A DNA stretch of 64,000 bases from Neoroseomonas lacus. Its GTDB lineage: Bacteria > Pseudomonadota > Alphaproteobacteria > Acetobacterales > Acetobacteraceae. The stretch spans positions 94,722-158,721 of the forward strand of contig NZ_BMKW01000011.1 of the NCBI RefSeq assembly GCF_014644535.1, written 5' to 3'. The position numbers and the translations under genes were made by a program. A model generated the notes under the pieces. The model saw nothing but the letters and a program-made list of their open reading frames with translations. It had not been told where the DNA came from and made no database searches. Shown piece after piece: positions 17,096 to 26,024 of the stretch. Each line of letters starts with the position of its first letter. The stretch's first letter is position 1.

Positions 17096-18475
17096 TCATT
17101 GGGCGGCGCTGCCGAGTTGTTGGGCGAGGGCGGCGCGGCGCGCGGCGGCGGCGGGGTGTTCGGGCCAGGCAAGGCCGAGATTCTCGCGCAGCGTGCGGCC
17201 TTCATAGGCGGTGCGGTACAGCCCGCGGCGCTGCAATTCGGGGATGACCATCTCGACCACCTCCTCGAGCCCGCCGGGCAGCCAGGTGGGCAGCAGGTTG
17301 AAGCCGTCCGCGCCGCCGCCGTGGAACCATTCCTCCATCGCGTCGGCGATGTCGGCCGGCGTGCCGACCACCATGCGATGGCCGTTGCCGCCGGCGATGG
17401 ACAGATACAGCTGGCGGATGGTCAGGTTTCCGCGCCGCGCCATCTCGAGGAAGATCGTACCGCGACTGTGGTCGCGCCGGTCGGCGGGGTCCGGTTCCGG
17501 CACCGGGCCATCGAGATCGTATGCCGACAGGTCGCCGAGGTAATTCGCCAGCGCGCCGAGGCCAGCGACCGGCTGCACCAGTTCCTGCAGCACCTCGTAG
17601 CGGTCCTGCGCTTCCTGCCGCGTGCGGCCTGGCACCGCCATGATGCCGGGCATGATCTTCAGATGCTCCGGCTCGCGGCCGTACCGCGCCATGCGGCCCT
17701 TCACGTCGTCGTAGTAGGCGCGCGCATCCTCGATGGTCTGCGAGGCGGCATAGATCACATCCGCCGTCGCGGCGGCGAGTTCGCGCCCCTGGTCCGAGGC
17801 GCCGGCCTGGATGATGATCGGCCGCCCCTGCGGCGTGCGCGCGACGTTGAGCGGACCCTTTACACGGAAATGCGCGCCCTCGTGGTTCAGCACATGGACC
17901 TTGGCGGGGTCGTAGTTGAGCCCGGAGGCCTTGTCGCGGATGAAGGCGTCGTCTTCCCAGGACTCCCAGAGTCCCTTGACCACCTCGACGAATTCGGCGG
18001 CACGGTCGTAGCGGCCGGTCTTGGGCGGGGCGCCGACCAGGCCGAAATTCTGCGCCTCCATGTCGGTCGCGCTGGTCACCACATTCCACGCCGCGCGCCC
18101 GCCGCTGATGTGGTCGAGCGAGGCGAACTTGCGGGCGATGTGATAGGGCTCGTTGTAGGTCGTGGAGGCCGTCGCCGCGAGGCCGACATGGCTGGTCACC
18201 ATCGCCAGCGCGGAGAGCAGCGTCAGTGGTTCGAACTGCACGTTCTTGCTGGTATGCGATAGCGCACCGGCCGGCACGTCGTTGAAGCGGATGCCGACGC
18301 CATCGGCAAGGAAGGCCATGTCGAGCAGGCCGCGCTCGGCGGTCTGCGTCACGCGCACGGCGTGCTGGAGCTCCATGTTGCCGCCGGCCGAAGCGTCTGG
18401 GTGCCGCCACCCCGCGAGGTGGTAGCCCATGCCGATCATGGAGACGCCGAGGCGGATCTTGCGTGGGGCAGCCAT
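17096..18475 (-). CDS. LLM-class flavin-dependent monooxygenase, second copy
   Basis: 459-residue enzyme related to the gene at 14108-15475. It starts MAAPRKIRLGVSMIGMGYHLAGWRHPD with GGAGGG upstream of ATG 18475. Shared blocks are GRAAWNVVTS, GRPIIIQAGASDQGRELAA and the YEGRTLRENLGLAWPEHPA tail. It is the first gene of the three-gene unit and its stop overlaps or abuts the binding-protein gene. Two such enzymes around one binding protein suggest stepwise attack on, or a range of, imported organosulfur or amine compounds; the substrate is unknown. Confidence 0.9.
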   Translation of the reverse strand: MAAPRKIRLGVSMIGMGYHLAGWRHPDASAGGNMELQHAVRVTQTAERGLLDMAFLADGVGIRFNDVPAGALSHTSKNVQFEPLTLLSALAMVTSHVGLAATASTTYNEPYHIARKFASLDHISGGRAAWNVVTSATDMEAQNFGLVGAPPKTGRYDRAAEFVEVVKGLWESWEDDAFIRDKASGLNYDPAKVHVLNHEGAHFRVKGPLNVARTPQGRPIIIQAGASDQGRELAAATADVIYAASQTIEDARAYYDDVKGRMARYGREPEHLKIMPGIMAVPGRTRQEAQDRYEVLQELVQPVAGLGALANYLGDLSAYDLDGPVPEPDPADRRDHSRGTIFLEMARRGNLTIRQLYLSIAGGNGHRMVVGTPADIADAMEEWFHGGGADGFNLLPTWLPGGLEEVVEMVIPELQRRGLYRTAYEGRTLRENLGLAWPEHPAAAARRAALAQQLGSAAQ

Positions 18476-18796
18476 GGGTGTGGCCCTCCGGTCCCGCGTG
18501 ATGGCCGCGCGCCGGATGCGGCGCTTGGGTCAATCACCTTCCGGAGAGAAGCAGACACCCGGGATGGCGGCGTGGCAATCCGTGTCGTGGGCGCAAAATA
18601 GAGGCCGCCGCGCCCGGTTGAACGCGGCGGCGGCAATGCCTGCGGAAATCCTGGGCAAGGCGCCCCGGTGCCATACCGTTCAGCTTTCAGATGACGGGGT
18701 CGTCGGAAAGGCGAACGGTATGGTGCTCAGGAGCAGTATCGCGGCTGCGCGCGAAACCAGGATTCTGATACGGATCAGCCGCAAGGTTGGCCGGTA
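18476..18796. promoter_or_regulatory. 321-bp gene-free stretch with two inverted repeats
   Basis: This region separates two minus-strand genes and must hold the promoter of the LLM operon; no clear -35/-10 pair stood out. It contains an imperfect long hairpin, with arm GCCATACCGTTCAGCTTTC at 18670-18688 facing GAAAGGCGAACGGTATGGT at 18705-18724. A second hairpin CTGATACGG...CCGGTATCAG (18765-18800) overlaps the stop of the aminotransferase gene. No open reading frame here looks real. Confidence 0.6.
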
Positions 18797-19651
18797 TCAG
18801 ACGACTTTCGGGGCGGCTTCCATCCAGCGCCAGTACATCTCGCGCGCCTGCGTCGCGAAGCGGCCGATCTGCATGTCGCGCCCGTTGTAGCGGGTGCAGG
18901 GCTGCACCTTGGCGTAGTTGCCGGTCGAGAAGATTTCGTCCGCAGCCTCGAGCTCGGCCGGCTTCACCGTGCGTTCCTCGACCGTCACGCCGGCATCCTT
19001 GAACAGCGTGATGATGCGCTGCCGCGTGATGCCGTTGAGGAAGGTGAAGTTCGCCGCCGGCGTGACGACGCGCCCATCCTTGGCGAACCACAGATTGGCC
19101 GAGGCGAATTCCGCCACATGGCCCATCGCGTCGCACATCACTGCATTGTCCGCACCCTGGGCCGCGGCAAAGGCCGAAGCGCGCGCGCCGTTCGGGTACA
19201 GGCAGGCGGCCTTGGCATCGGTCGGCGCCATTTCCGGCGTCGGGCGGCGGAACGGCGCCATCACGGCCGAGAAGCCCGCCCAATTCGGCATCGGGTTGTC
19301 ATAAACCGACAGGATGAAATCCGTGCTGTCGGGGTCCGGCCGCGCGGCGCCGAGGCCCTTGCGGATGAAGAACATCGGACGGATGTAGAGCTCGGCCTCG
19401 GGCCCCATGCGGCGGATGCCTTCGCGGCACAGGGCCTCGATCTCGGCGGCGGTCTTGGTCGGCTTCATCAGCATCGCCTTCGCCGAGGCGACGGCGCGGG
19501 CACAGTGACGGTCGAGGTCGGGCGCCCAGCCCTTGATGGCACGGCCGCCGTCGAAAATCACCGAGCCCAACCAGAAGGCATGGTCCATCGGGCCGACAAT
19601 CTTCGGCTCCTCGGTTGTCCATGTGCCATCGTACCAGAACACGCCGGCCAT
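18797..19651 (-). CDS. ilvE: Branched-chain amino acid aminotransferase-like (PLP fold type IV)
   Basis: 284-residue aminotransferase. It begins MAGVFWYDGTWTTEEPKIVGPMDHAFWLGSV-type sequence after a CTGGAGGG site at ATG 19651. The PLP-binding lysine is Lys147 in TDAKAACLYPN, and FNGITR-type and EIFSTGNYAKVQP segments (about residues 200-250) bind the cofactor phosphate. The enzyme would transfer amino groups between branched-chain amino acids and 2-oxoglutarate in the cytoplasm; fold IV also holds D-amino-acid aminotransferases and ADC lyases. It is divergent from a PaaK-like gene. The stop lies inside a hairpin. Confidence 0.82.
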   Translation of the reverse strand: MAGVFWYDGTWTTEEPKIVGPMDHAFWLGSVIFDGGRAIKGWAPDLDRHCARAVASAKAMLMKPTKTAAEIEALCREGIRRMGPEAELYIRPMFFIRKGLGAARPDPDSTDFILSVYDNPMPNWAGFSAVMAPFRRPTPEMAPTDAKAACLYPNGARASAFAAAQGADNAVMCDAMGHVAEFASANLWFAKDGRVVTPAANFTFLNGITRQRIITLFKDAGVTVEERTVKPAELEAADEIFSTGNYAKVQPCTRYNGRDMQIGRFATQAREMYWRWMEAAPKVV

Positions 19652-19729
19652 CTTTCCCTCCAGGCTCGTCAGGCGGAGGATGTGCCACGAAGGCAGCACC
19701 CAGAGAAGAGCCTGCCAGGAAGGGACGCC

Positions 19730-20959
19730 ATGGGAGAATTTTTTGACGCGCGCGAGACGCGCAGTGCCGATGCGCGGGACGCAGAGCTGGCTCGCCTGTT
19801 GCCGGAGGTGGTCATGGCTGCTGCGCGGGCCCCGGCCCAGGCGACGCGGCTCTCGGGCATCGACCCGGTCACGGTGACCGGCCGGCCGGCGCTGGCGCGC
19901 ATCCCGGTGCTGCGCAAGGCCGATCTGCCGGCGGCACAGAAGGCCGACCCGCCCTTTGGCGGCCTTGGGGCGACCGCCCCAGGGTCCTTCGCGCGGCTCT
20001 TCATGTCCCCGGGGCCGATTTTCGAGGGCGAATCCCGAAGCCCTGACCCCTGGCACCTGGCGAGTGCCTTCGTCGCGGCCGGATTCCGGGCCGGCGACGT
20101 GGCGCTGAACACCTTCGCCTATCACCTGACCCCGGGCGGTTGGATGATGGATCATGGATTGCAGGCGGTCGGCTGCGCGGTGATTCCGGCCGGGCCGGGC
20201 AATACCGAGGCGCAGTTGCAACTGATCGAGGCCTATCGGCCCACCGGCTATGCCGGCACGCCGGACTTCCTGAAGATACTGCTTGATGCGGCCGAGCCGG
20301 GCGGGCGCGATGTGCGTTCGATCCGCAAGGCGCTGGTCTCCGGCGCGGCCTTTCCGCCATCATTGCAGGCGGAGATCAAGGCGCGCGGCATCGACGCCTA
20401 CCAGATGTACGGCACCGCCGATCTCGGCTGCGTCGCCTACGAGACCGCCGCGCGCGAAGGCATGGTGGTGGCCGAGCAGGTACTGGTCGAGATCGTCCGC
20501 CCCGGCACCGGCGACCCGGTGGTTGATGGTGAGGTCGGCGAGGTCGTCGTCACCGTGCTGGATCCGGCACATCCGGTGCTGCGCCTGGCGCTCGGGGACC
20601 TCTCGGCGGTACAGCCTGGCGTGTCGTCCTGTGGGCGGACCAACATGCGGATCACCGGCTGGCGCGGCCGCGCCGACCAGACGGCAAAGGTGAAGGGAAT
20701 GTTCGTGCGGCCGGAGCAGGTGGCCGAGATCGCGCTGCGTCATCCGGGCGTGGGGCGGCTGCGCCTGGTGGTCACGCGCATGGCGGAGCAGGACGCGATG
20801 ACCTTGCGCGTGGAGGCGCCGGCGGCGGCGGGGCTGGCCGATGCGGTGGCGGCGTCGTTGCAGGCCGTGACGCGGCTGCGTGGCACGGTCGAGATCGTGC
20901 CCTTCGGCAGCCTGCCGAATGATGGAAAAGTCATTGCGGATGAGCGACCTGTCGGGTGA
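19730..20959 (+). CDS. Phenylacetate-CoA-ligase-like AMP-binding enzyme
   Basis: 409-residue adenylate-forming enzyme of the PaaK branch. ATG 19730 follows AGGAAGGG. It shows the PaaK-type core VALNTFAYHLTPGGWMMDHG, then YAGTPDFLKILLD, the A5-like YQMYGTADLGCVAYE (about 222-236) and a C-terminal domain with KVKGMFVRPEQV. The usual P-loop SSGTTG is replaced by FMSPGPIFEGES, so ATP binding may differ. The reaction is probably formation of an aryl-CoA, acting in the cytoplasm. It is not next to other paa genes. Confidence 0.8.
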   Translation: MGEFFDARETRSADARDAELARLLPEVVMAAARAPAQATRLSGIDPVTVTGRPALARIPVLRKADLPAAQKADPPFGGLGATAPGSFARLFMSPGPIFEGESRSPDPWHLASAFVAAGFRAGDVALNTFAYHLTPGGWMMDHGLQAVGCAVIPAGPGNTEAQLQLIEAYRPTGYAGTPDFLKILLDAAEPGGRDVRSIRKALVSGAAFPPSLQAEIKARGIDAYQMYGTADLGCVAYETAAREGMVVAEQVLVEIVRPGTGDPVVDGEVGEVVVTVLDPAHPVLRLALGDLSAVQPGVSSCGRTNMRITGWRGRADQTAKVKGMFVRPEQVAEIALRHPGVGRLRLVVTRMAEQDAMTLRVEAPAAAGLADAVAASLQAVTRLRGTVEIVPFGSLPNDGKVIADERPVG

Positions 20960-20974
20960 CCGGGGCAGCCCGCG

Positions 20975-21003
20975 TTGACCACCCTCCGCCGCCGCCCTAG
21001 CGT
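20975..21003 (+). promoter_or_regulatory. Candidate promoter TTGACC-N17-TAGCGT
   Basis: TTGACC (20975-20980) and TAGCGT (20998-21003) are 17 bp apart, 31 bp before the start of the UxaA small subunit. The same pair with near-identical boxes and spacing stands before three other genes in the window (30480, 45893, 63802). Confidence 0.5.
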
Positions 21004-21033
21004 CGTGCCACAGTACCAAGGGGAGGGCACGAC

Positions 21034-21318
21034 ATGACCGTGCATTTCTGCGTCCATGACGAAGGCGATTCCGCCGGCGTCGTGGTCGTCGAGGGGATCA
21101 AATCCGGCCAGACGCTCAACGGCTGGATCATGGACCAGGACCGGATGATCGAATTCCCGGCCAAGTCCGACATTCCGATCGGCCACAAGGTCGCCATCAA
21201 GGCGATTGCCAAGGGCGACACCATCATCAAGTACGGCGTGGATATCGGTAAGGCCGTCGCCGACATCGGCGCGGGCGAACATCTGCACGTCCACAACGTC
21301 AAGACGAAGCGGTGGTAA
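21034..21318 (+). CDS. UxaA-family dehydratase/sulfo-lyase, small (SAF) subunit
   Basis: 94-residue protein equal to the N-terminal SAF domain of altronate/galactarate dehydratases. It begins [20 protein letters not shown] and ends [16 protein letters not shown], the usual HVHN landmark. AGGGGAGGG precedes the ATG. The large subunit follows 5 bp later, so the enzyme is split in two chains, as in (2R)-sulfolactate sulfo-lyase SuyAB and some sugar-acid dehydratases. Which acid it acts on cannot be decided; no sugar-acid or sulfonate genes are adjacent. Confidence 0.88.
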   Translation: MTVHFCVHDEGDSAGVVVVEGIKSGQTLNGWIMDQDRMIEFPAKSDIPIGHKVAIKAIAKGDTIIKYGVDIGKAVADIGAGEHLHVHNVKTKRW

Positions 21319-21323
21319 GCGCC

Positions 21324-22499
21324 ATGGGCATCAATCTCAAGAACGCCACCTTCGAAGGCTGGCGCCGCGACAATGGCCGCATGGGCGTGCGCAACCACGT
21401 GCTCATCCTGCCGGTGGACGACATCTCCAATGCCGCGGCCGAAGGCGTGGCGCGCAACATCCAGGGCACGCTGGCGATCCCCCATGCCTATGGCCGCCTG
21501 CAGTTCGGCGCGGATCTCGACCTGCATTTCCGCACCATCATCGGCACAGGCTGTAACCCGAATGTCGCGGCCGTCGTGGTCATCGGCATCGAACTCGGCT
21601 GGGCGTCGAAGGTGGCCGAGGGCATCGCCGCCACCGGCAAGCCGGTCGAGTATTTCGCCATCGAGCAGAATGGCGACATCAACACGATCGCCGCCGCCTC
21701 CCGCGCCGCCTATCGCATGGTGAAGTACGCGACCGCGCTGAAGAAGACGCGCGCGCCGATGGTGGACCTGTGGGTGTCGACGAAGTGCGGTGAATCCGAC
21801 ACGACCTCCGGCCTCGCTTCCTGCCCGACCGTTGGCGATTCCTTCGACAAGCTCTGGGAGAACGGCAATACGCTGGTCTTCGGCGAGACAACGGAGCTCA
21901 CGGGCGGCGAGCACCTGGTCGCGGCGCGGTGCAAGACGCCCGAGATCCGCGCCGACTTCATGCGGATGTTCGACCGCTACCAGGCGATCGTCGAAGCCAA
22001 CAAGACCTCCGACCTGTCCGACAGCCAGCCGACCAAGGGCAACATCGAGGGTGGCCTGACCACCATCGAGGAAAAGGCGCTCGGCAACATCCAGAAGATC
22101 GGCAAGAAGTGCACGGTCGATGGCGTGCTCGACAAGGCCGAGATGCCGACGCATCCGGGCCTGTGGTTCATGGATTCATCCTCGGCGGCAGCCGAGATGG
22201 TGACGCTCTGCGCGGCCTCCGGCTTTGCGGTGCACACCTTCCCGACCGGTCAGGGCAACGTCATCGGCAACCCAATCCTGCCGGTGATCAAGCTGACGGC
22301 CAATCCGCGCACCATGCGGACCATGTCCGAGCACGTCGACGTGGACGTGACCGGACTGCTGCAGAAGCAGATGAACCTGCACGATGCCGGCGAGGCGCTG
22401 CTCGACTGCATCATCCGCACCGCGGACGGTCAGTTCACCGCGGCGGAAATCCTCGGGCATCGCGAGTACAGCCTGACGCGGTTGTACGAGAGCGCGTGA
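21324..22499 (+). CDS. UxaA-family dehydratase/sulfo-lyase, large subunit
   Basis: 391-residue catalytic chain. Landmarks are [20 protein letters not shown] at the N-terminus, IIGTGCNPN (about 73-81), [20 protein letters not shown] (about 150-170) and [20 protein letters not shown] (about 305-325), as in altronate and galactarate dehydratases and SuyB. The cysteines in GTGCNPN and KCGESD fit iron binding. The start ATG 21324 is chosen over an in-frame GTG four codons earlier. It removes water (or sulfite) from a 2,3-substituted acid to give a 2-keto acid. The gene ends just before repeat element copy C. Confidence 0.88.
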   Translation: MGINLKNATFEGWRRDNGRMGVRNHVLILPVDDISNAAAEGVARNIQGTLAIPHAYGRLQFGADLDLHFRTIIGTGCNPNVAAVVVIGIELGWASKVAEGIAATGKPVEYFAIEQNGDINTIAAASRAAYRMVKYATALKKTRAPMVDLWVSTKCGESDTTSGLASCPTVGDSFDKLWENGNTLVFGETTELTGGEHLVAARCKTPEIRADFMRMFDRYQAIVEANKTSDLSDSQPTKGNIEGGLTTIEEKALGNIQKIGKKCTVDGVLDKAEMPTHPGLWFMDSSSAAAEMVTLCAASGFAVHTFPTGQGNVIGNPILPVIKLTANPRTMRTMSEHVDVDVTGLLQKQMNLHDAGEALLDCIIRTADGQFTAAEILGHREYSLTRLYESA

Positions 22500-22505
22500 C
22501 GTGCC

Positions 22506-22767
22506 CCGGAGAGGGGCTTTGCCCCTCTCCGGACGTCACCCCACCAAAGGCCCGAGGCCTTTGGAAACCGATACTTGGTGTTGAGCAGAGCGGGGCTTTT
22601 GCGGGAGCGGGACGCCCGCTCCGCCCGTTGCCAAGCGGATTCCCTGGCACTGGGCCCGGCGCGACTTTTCTTGTCCTGGCCAGACCATCGGGCCCGACGC
22701 CAATTCAAGGTGTCCAGAGGCCCTTAGCCCTTTGGCGGGGCGGTTTGGAGGGGCAGCGCCCCTCCAA
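22506..22767. repeat. Two-arm inverted palindromic element, copy C (262 bp)
   Basis: Complete copy between two convergent genes, whose stops are 6 bp away on each side. The left outer hairpin is CCGGAGAGGGGC-TTT-GCCCCTCTCCGG (22506-22532), the left inner hairpin CCAAAGGCCCGAGGCCTTTGG, then AAACCGATAC. The right arm has GGTGTCCAGAGGCCCTTAGCCCTTTGG and outer hairpin TTGGAGGGGC-AGC-GCCCCTCCAA (22745-22767). The core is about 35 bp longer than in the other copies. Its place between convergent stops fits a bidirectional terminator role. Confidence 0.85.
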
Positions 22768-22772
22768 CCGTC

Positions 22773-23948
22773 TCACCCCACCCGCGGCATCTTCTGCTCG
22801 ACCAGCGTCGCCATCATCCCCGCCCCATACGGGATTGCGGCGTCGTTGAAGTCGTAATGCACGTTATGCACCTCGCATCCCCAGGCATCGCCAACGCCGT
22901 TGCCGACATGGATATACGCGCCGGGCTTCTCCAGCAGCATGTAGGCGAAATCCTCGCTGCCCATCACCGGCGAGCGGTTGCGTTCGACATGCGCCTCGCC
23001 GACCAGCGCGGCGGCGGCGTCGCCTATCGCGACCGCTTCTTCCGGTGTGTTGATGGTGGGCGCGGCGATCTCGCGGATGATCACCTCGGCGGTGGCGCCA
23101 AAGCCGGCGGCGATGGATTGCGCCACCATGCGCATGCGCTCCTCGACCAGGCGCATCGTCTCCACCTTGAAGGCGCGCACGGTGCCCTTCATCGTCACGC
23201 GGTCGGGAATGACGTTGTGGGCGTCACCCGCATTGAAGCCGGTCACGCTGATCACCGCCGAATCCAGGGCGGCGACGTTGCGCGACACGATGGTCTGCAA
23301 TGCTGAGACGATCTGTACGCCGACGATCACCGGATCGATCGTCGATTCCGGCCGCGCGCCATGCCCGCCGCGACCCTGCACGATGATGTCGAAGAACAGC
23401 GCGCCGGCCATCACCGGACCGGGGCGGATGGCGAATTTCCCGACCGGCAGGCCGGGGCGGTTGTGCAGCCCGAACACCGCATCGCAGGGGAAGCGATCGA
23501 ACAACCCGTCAGCGAGCATCGCCTGCGCGCCGCCGCGGCCTTCCTCGGCGGGTTGGAAGATGAAGTGGACGGTGCCGTCGAAATTTTTCGTCTCCGCGAG
23601 ATACCGCGCGGCGGCGAGCAGGATGGTGGTGTGCCCGTCATGCCCGCATGCATGCATCTTGCCGTCGATCGTGGAACGATGCGCGACGTCATTCGCCTCG
23701 GGCATCGGCAGCGCGTCCATGTCGGCGCGCAGGCCAATGCGGCCTTGGCCATTGCCGTTGCGCAGCACGCCGACCACGCCGGTCCTGCCGATGCCGCGAT
23801 GCACCTCGATGCCCCAGGAAGCGAGGCGTTCAGCCACCAGCGCGCTGGTGCGTACCTCCTCGAATCCGAGTTCGGGATGGGCATGGAAGTCTCGCCGCCA
23901 GGCGGTGAATTCATCCTGCCAGTCGCGGATCCGGTCCACTGCGCTCAC
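22773..23948 (-). CDS. M20-family amidohydrolase (hippurate hydrolase type)
   Basis: 391-residue dinuclear zinc peptidase/amidohydrolase. Landmarks are RDFHAHPELGFEE (about 19-31), LRADMDALPM (about 72-81), MHACGHDGHTT (about 98-108; Cys and His ligands), the PAEEGRGG catalytic glutamate pair (about 132-139) and GSEDFAYML near the C-terminus. The start is GTG 23948 with TGGAG upstream. It hydrolyses N-acyl amino acids such as hippurate or N-acetylated compounds in the cytoplasm. It is divergent from a Bug receptor whose gene leads into an Ldh-type enzyme. Confidence 0.9.
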   Translation of the reverse strand: MSAVDRIRDWQDEFTAWRRDFHAHPELGFEEVRTSALVAERLASWGIEVHRGIGRTGVVGVLRNGNGQGRIGLRADMDALPMPEANDVAHRSTIDGKMHACGHDGHTTILLAAARYLAETKNFDGTVHFIFQPAEEGRGGAQAMLADGLFDRFPCDAVFGLHNRPGLPVGKFAIRPGPVMAGALFFDIIVQGRGGHGARPESTIDPVIVGVQIVSALQTIVSRNVAALDSAVISVTGFNAGDAHNVIPDRVTMKGTVRAFKVETMRLVEERMRMVAQSIAAGFGATAEVIIREIAAPTINTPEEAVAIGDAAAALVGEAHVERNRSPVMGSEDFAYMLLEKPGAYIHVGNGVGDAWGCEVHNVHYDFNDAAIPYGAGMMATLVEQKMPRVG

Positions 23949-24042
23949 GCGTCACTCCATCGCTGTCGGGGAAAGCAAACCCTATAGGGCGCGACGCGCG
24001 ACTGAGCTACCGTTGCCCCAACGATAAGACCAGGAGAGGACC

Positions 24043-25023
24043 ATGTTCATGCTCAATCGCCGTTCTCTGCTCGCCGGCATTCCGGCCGCGACGCTTCTGC
24101 CCGTTGCGGCGCGGGCGCAGGGCGCCTTCCCCGACCATCCCGTCCGCTACATCGTGCCTTTCCCGCCGGGTGGCCTCACCGACATCATGGCGCGCCTCGT
24201 CGGGCAGAAGCTGTCCGAAATCTGGAACAAACCCGTCATCATCGAGAACCGCGCCGGCGGCAATGCGCTGATCGGCGCCGACGCGGTCGCCAAGAGCGCG
24301 CCGGACGGCTACACGCTGCTCGCCATCACCATGACGCATACGGTCAACGCCACGCTGTTCCCGAATGCGCCGTTCAATTTCCGTGAGGATTTGACAACGG
24401 TCTCGGTACTCGGCTCGCTGCCGCTGGTGGTGGTGGTGAATGCGGAGAAGAATCCGTCGCGCAGCCTGGCCGACCTGATCACGCGGGCGCGCACCGAGCG
24501 GATGAATGCGGGTTCCTCGGGCAATGGGTCGCCGCCGCATCTCGGTCTCGAATTGTTGCGCATCGCGGCGCATGCGGGCGACAATCTGCAGCATGTTCCC
24601 TATCGCGGCGGCGCGCCGGTCATCACGGATCTGGTCGCTGGCAACATCGATTTCGTCGTCGCCAATCTGCCGGAATGCATCGCGCAGGTGCAGGCAGGGC
24701 GGCTGCGCCCGCTCGCCATCACCTCGGCCGAACGCCACCCGCTGCTGCCCGATGTGCCGACGGTCAAGGAACTTGGTCAGCCGGGGCTCGAAATGACCAA
24801 TTGGACCGCGATGATGGTGCCTGCCGCGGTGCCTGCGCCGATTCTCGCACAGATCGAAGCGGCGACGCTCGCCGCCATCCGCGACCCGGACGTGTCACGC
24901 CGCGCGCGCGAGGGAGGCTTCACGGTGGAGGGCTGGGATCGTACACGGTCCATCACATTCGTTACGGCGGAGACCGCGCGCTGGGCGCGGTTGGTCCAGG
25001 AAGCAGGATTGCGCGCGGACTGA
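24043..25023 (+). CDS. Bug/TctC-family periplasmic solute receptor
   Basis: 326-residue secreted protein; AGGAGAGG precedes ATG 24043. Signal peptide MFMLNRRSLLAGIPAATLLP...ARAQ is followed by FPDHPVRYIVPFPPGGLTDI and VIIENRAGGNALIGADAVAK. It is the first gene of a probable operon: its TGA overlaps the next ATG (TGATG), linking the receptor to an Ldh-family dehydrogenase. This is the only one of the three Bug genes here coupled to an enzyme, which suggests a hydroxy-acid ligand (inference). Confidence 0.9.
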   Translation: MFMLNRRSLLAGIPAATLLPVAARAQGAFPDHPVRYIVPFPPGGLTDIMARLVGQKLSEIWNKPVIIENRAGGNALIGADAVAKSAPDGYTLLAITMTHTVNATLFPNAPFNFREDLTTVSVLGSLPLVVVVNAEKNPSRSLADLITRARTERMNAGSSGNGSPPHLGLELLRIAAHAGDNLQHVPYRGGAPVITDLVAGNIDFVVANLPECIAQVQAGRLRPLAITSAERHPLLPDVPTVKELGQPGLEMTNWTAMMVPAAVPAPILAQIEAATLAAIRDPDVSRRAREGGFTVEGWDRTRSITFVTAETARWARLVQEAGLRAD

Positions 25024-26024
25024 TGCGGATATCTCTCGACGACGCGGAAGCGCTCGCGCGCACCGCCCTGGCCGCCGCTGGCGCGGGGCCTGACATGGCG
25101 GCGGCGACCGCCCGCGCCCTGGCGGCGGCGGAAGCCGCCGGCCAGGCCGGACATGGCCTGTCGCGCGTGCCGCAATACGCGGCGTTCCTGAGCAACGGCC
25201 GCGCCGATGGCGCCGCAGTGCCGCGGATCGTCAATGAACGTGGCGGCGCGGTGCTGGTCGATGCACGGCACGGCCTCGCCTATCCGGCGCTGGCGCTGGC
25301 GGAAGCGGAAGCCGCCTGGCGCGCTCGCGCCCATGGCGTCGCCTTTGCCGGCGTTACCAATTCGCACCATTCGGGCGCGATGGGCCTGCCGGTCGCGCGA
25401 CTGGCCGGGCAGGGGCTGGTGGCGCTGGCCTTCACCAATTCGCCGGCGGCAATGCCGGTGCCCGGCGGCGCGCGCCCGCTGATGGGCACCAACCCGATTG
25501 CCGCCGCCTTCCCGCGCCGCGGCGGACCGCCGCTGGTTATCGACATGGCGCTGTCGGAAGTCGCGCGCGGCAAGATCATGGTCGCCGCCAAGGAAGGTCG
25601 CCCGATCCCCGAAGGCTGGGCGGTCGACGCGCTCGGCCGGCCGACCACCGACCCGAAGGCCGCCTTGTCGGGCGCGATGCTCGCCATGGGTGGGGCCAAG
25701 GGCGCGCTGCTGGCGATGGTGGTGGAACTGCTGTGCTGCGCCCTGACCGGTGCCGCCTTCGGCTTCGAAGCCGACAGTTTCTTCGAGGATGCCGGCAACC
25801 GTCCGCGGCTGGGCCAGGCATTGCTGGTAGTGGACCCTGGCGCCCTCGCCGGCACCGACGCCTTCGCCGCCCGCATCGAGACTTTCGTCGCCGCCATGAC
25901 CGCCGAGGATGGCGTCCGCCTACCCGGCAGCCGGCGCGACGCGTTGACGGCGCGCGCCGCATCCGATGGCGTCGATATCCCCGACGCGCTGCATCAACGC
26001 CTGCTGGCCCTCTCCGCATTGTGA
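25023..26024 (+). CDS. Ldh-family NAD(P)-dependent malate/L-lactate-type dehydrogenase
   Basis: 333-residue oxidoreductase of the YlbC/YjmC/ComC fold. It begins MRISLDDAEALARTAL and has GHGLSRVPQYAAFL (about 41-54), THNSHHSG-like TNSHHSGAMGLPV, and a GTNPIAAAFPR loop that binds cofactor. The ATG shares its A with the receptor's stop (TGATG), and the stop is overlapped by the next gene's GTG, so three genes are translationally chained. It oxidises a 2-hydroxy acid, or reduces the keto acid or an imine, in the cytoplasm. The substrate is not decided. Confidence 0.88.
   Translation: MRISLDDAEALARTALAAAGAGPDMAAATARALAAAEAAGQAGHGLSRVPQYAAFLSNGRADGAAVPRIVNERGGAVLVDARHGLAYPALALAEAEAAWRARAHGVAFAGVTNSHHSGAMGLPVARLAGQGLVALAFTNSPAAMPVPGGARPLMGTNPIAAAFPRRGGPPLVIDMALSEVARGKIMVAAKEGRPIPEGWAVDALGRPTTDPKAALSGAMLAMGGAKGALLAMVVELLCCALTGAAFGFEADSFFEDAGNRPRLGQALLVVDPGALAGTDAFAARIETFVAAMTAEDGVRLPGSRRDALTARAASDGVDIPDALHQRLLALSAL

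Noticed and set aside
23978-23988. CCCTATAGGG palindrome before the Bug gene as a promoter or operator
   Set aside because: An isolated 10-bp palindrome with no matching -35 box or repeat elsewhere in the window.
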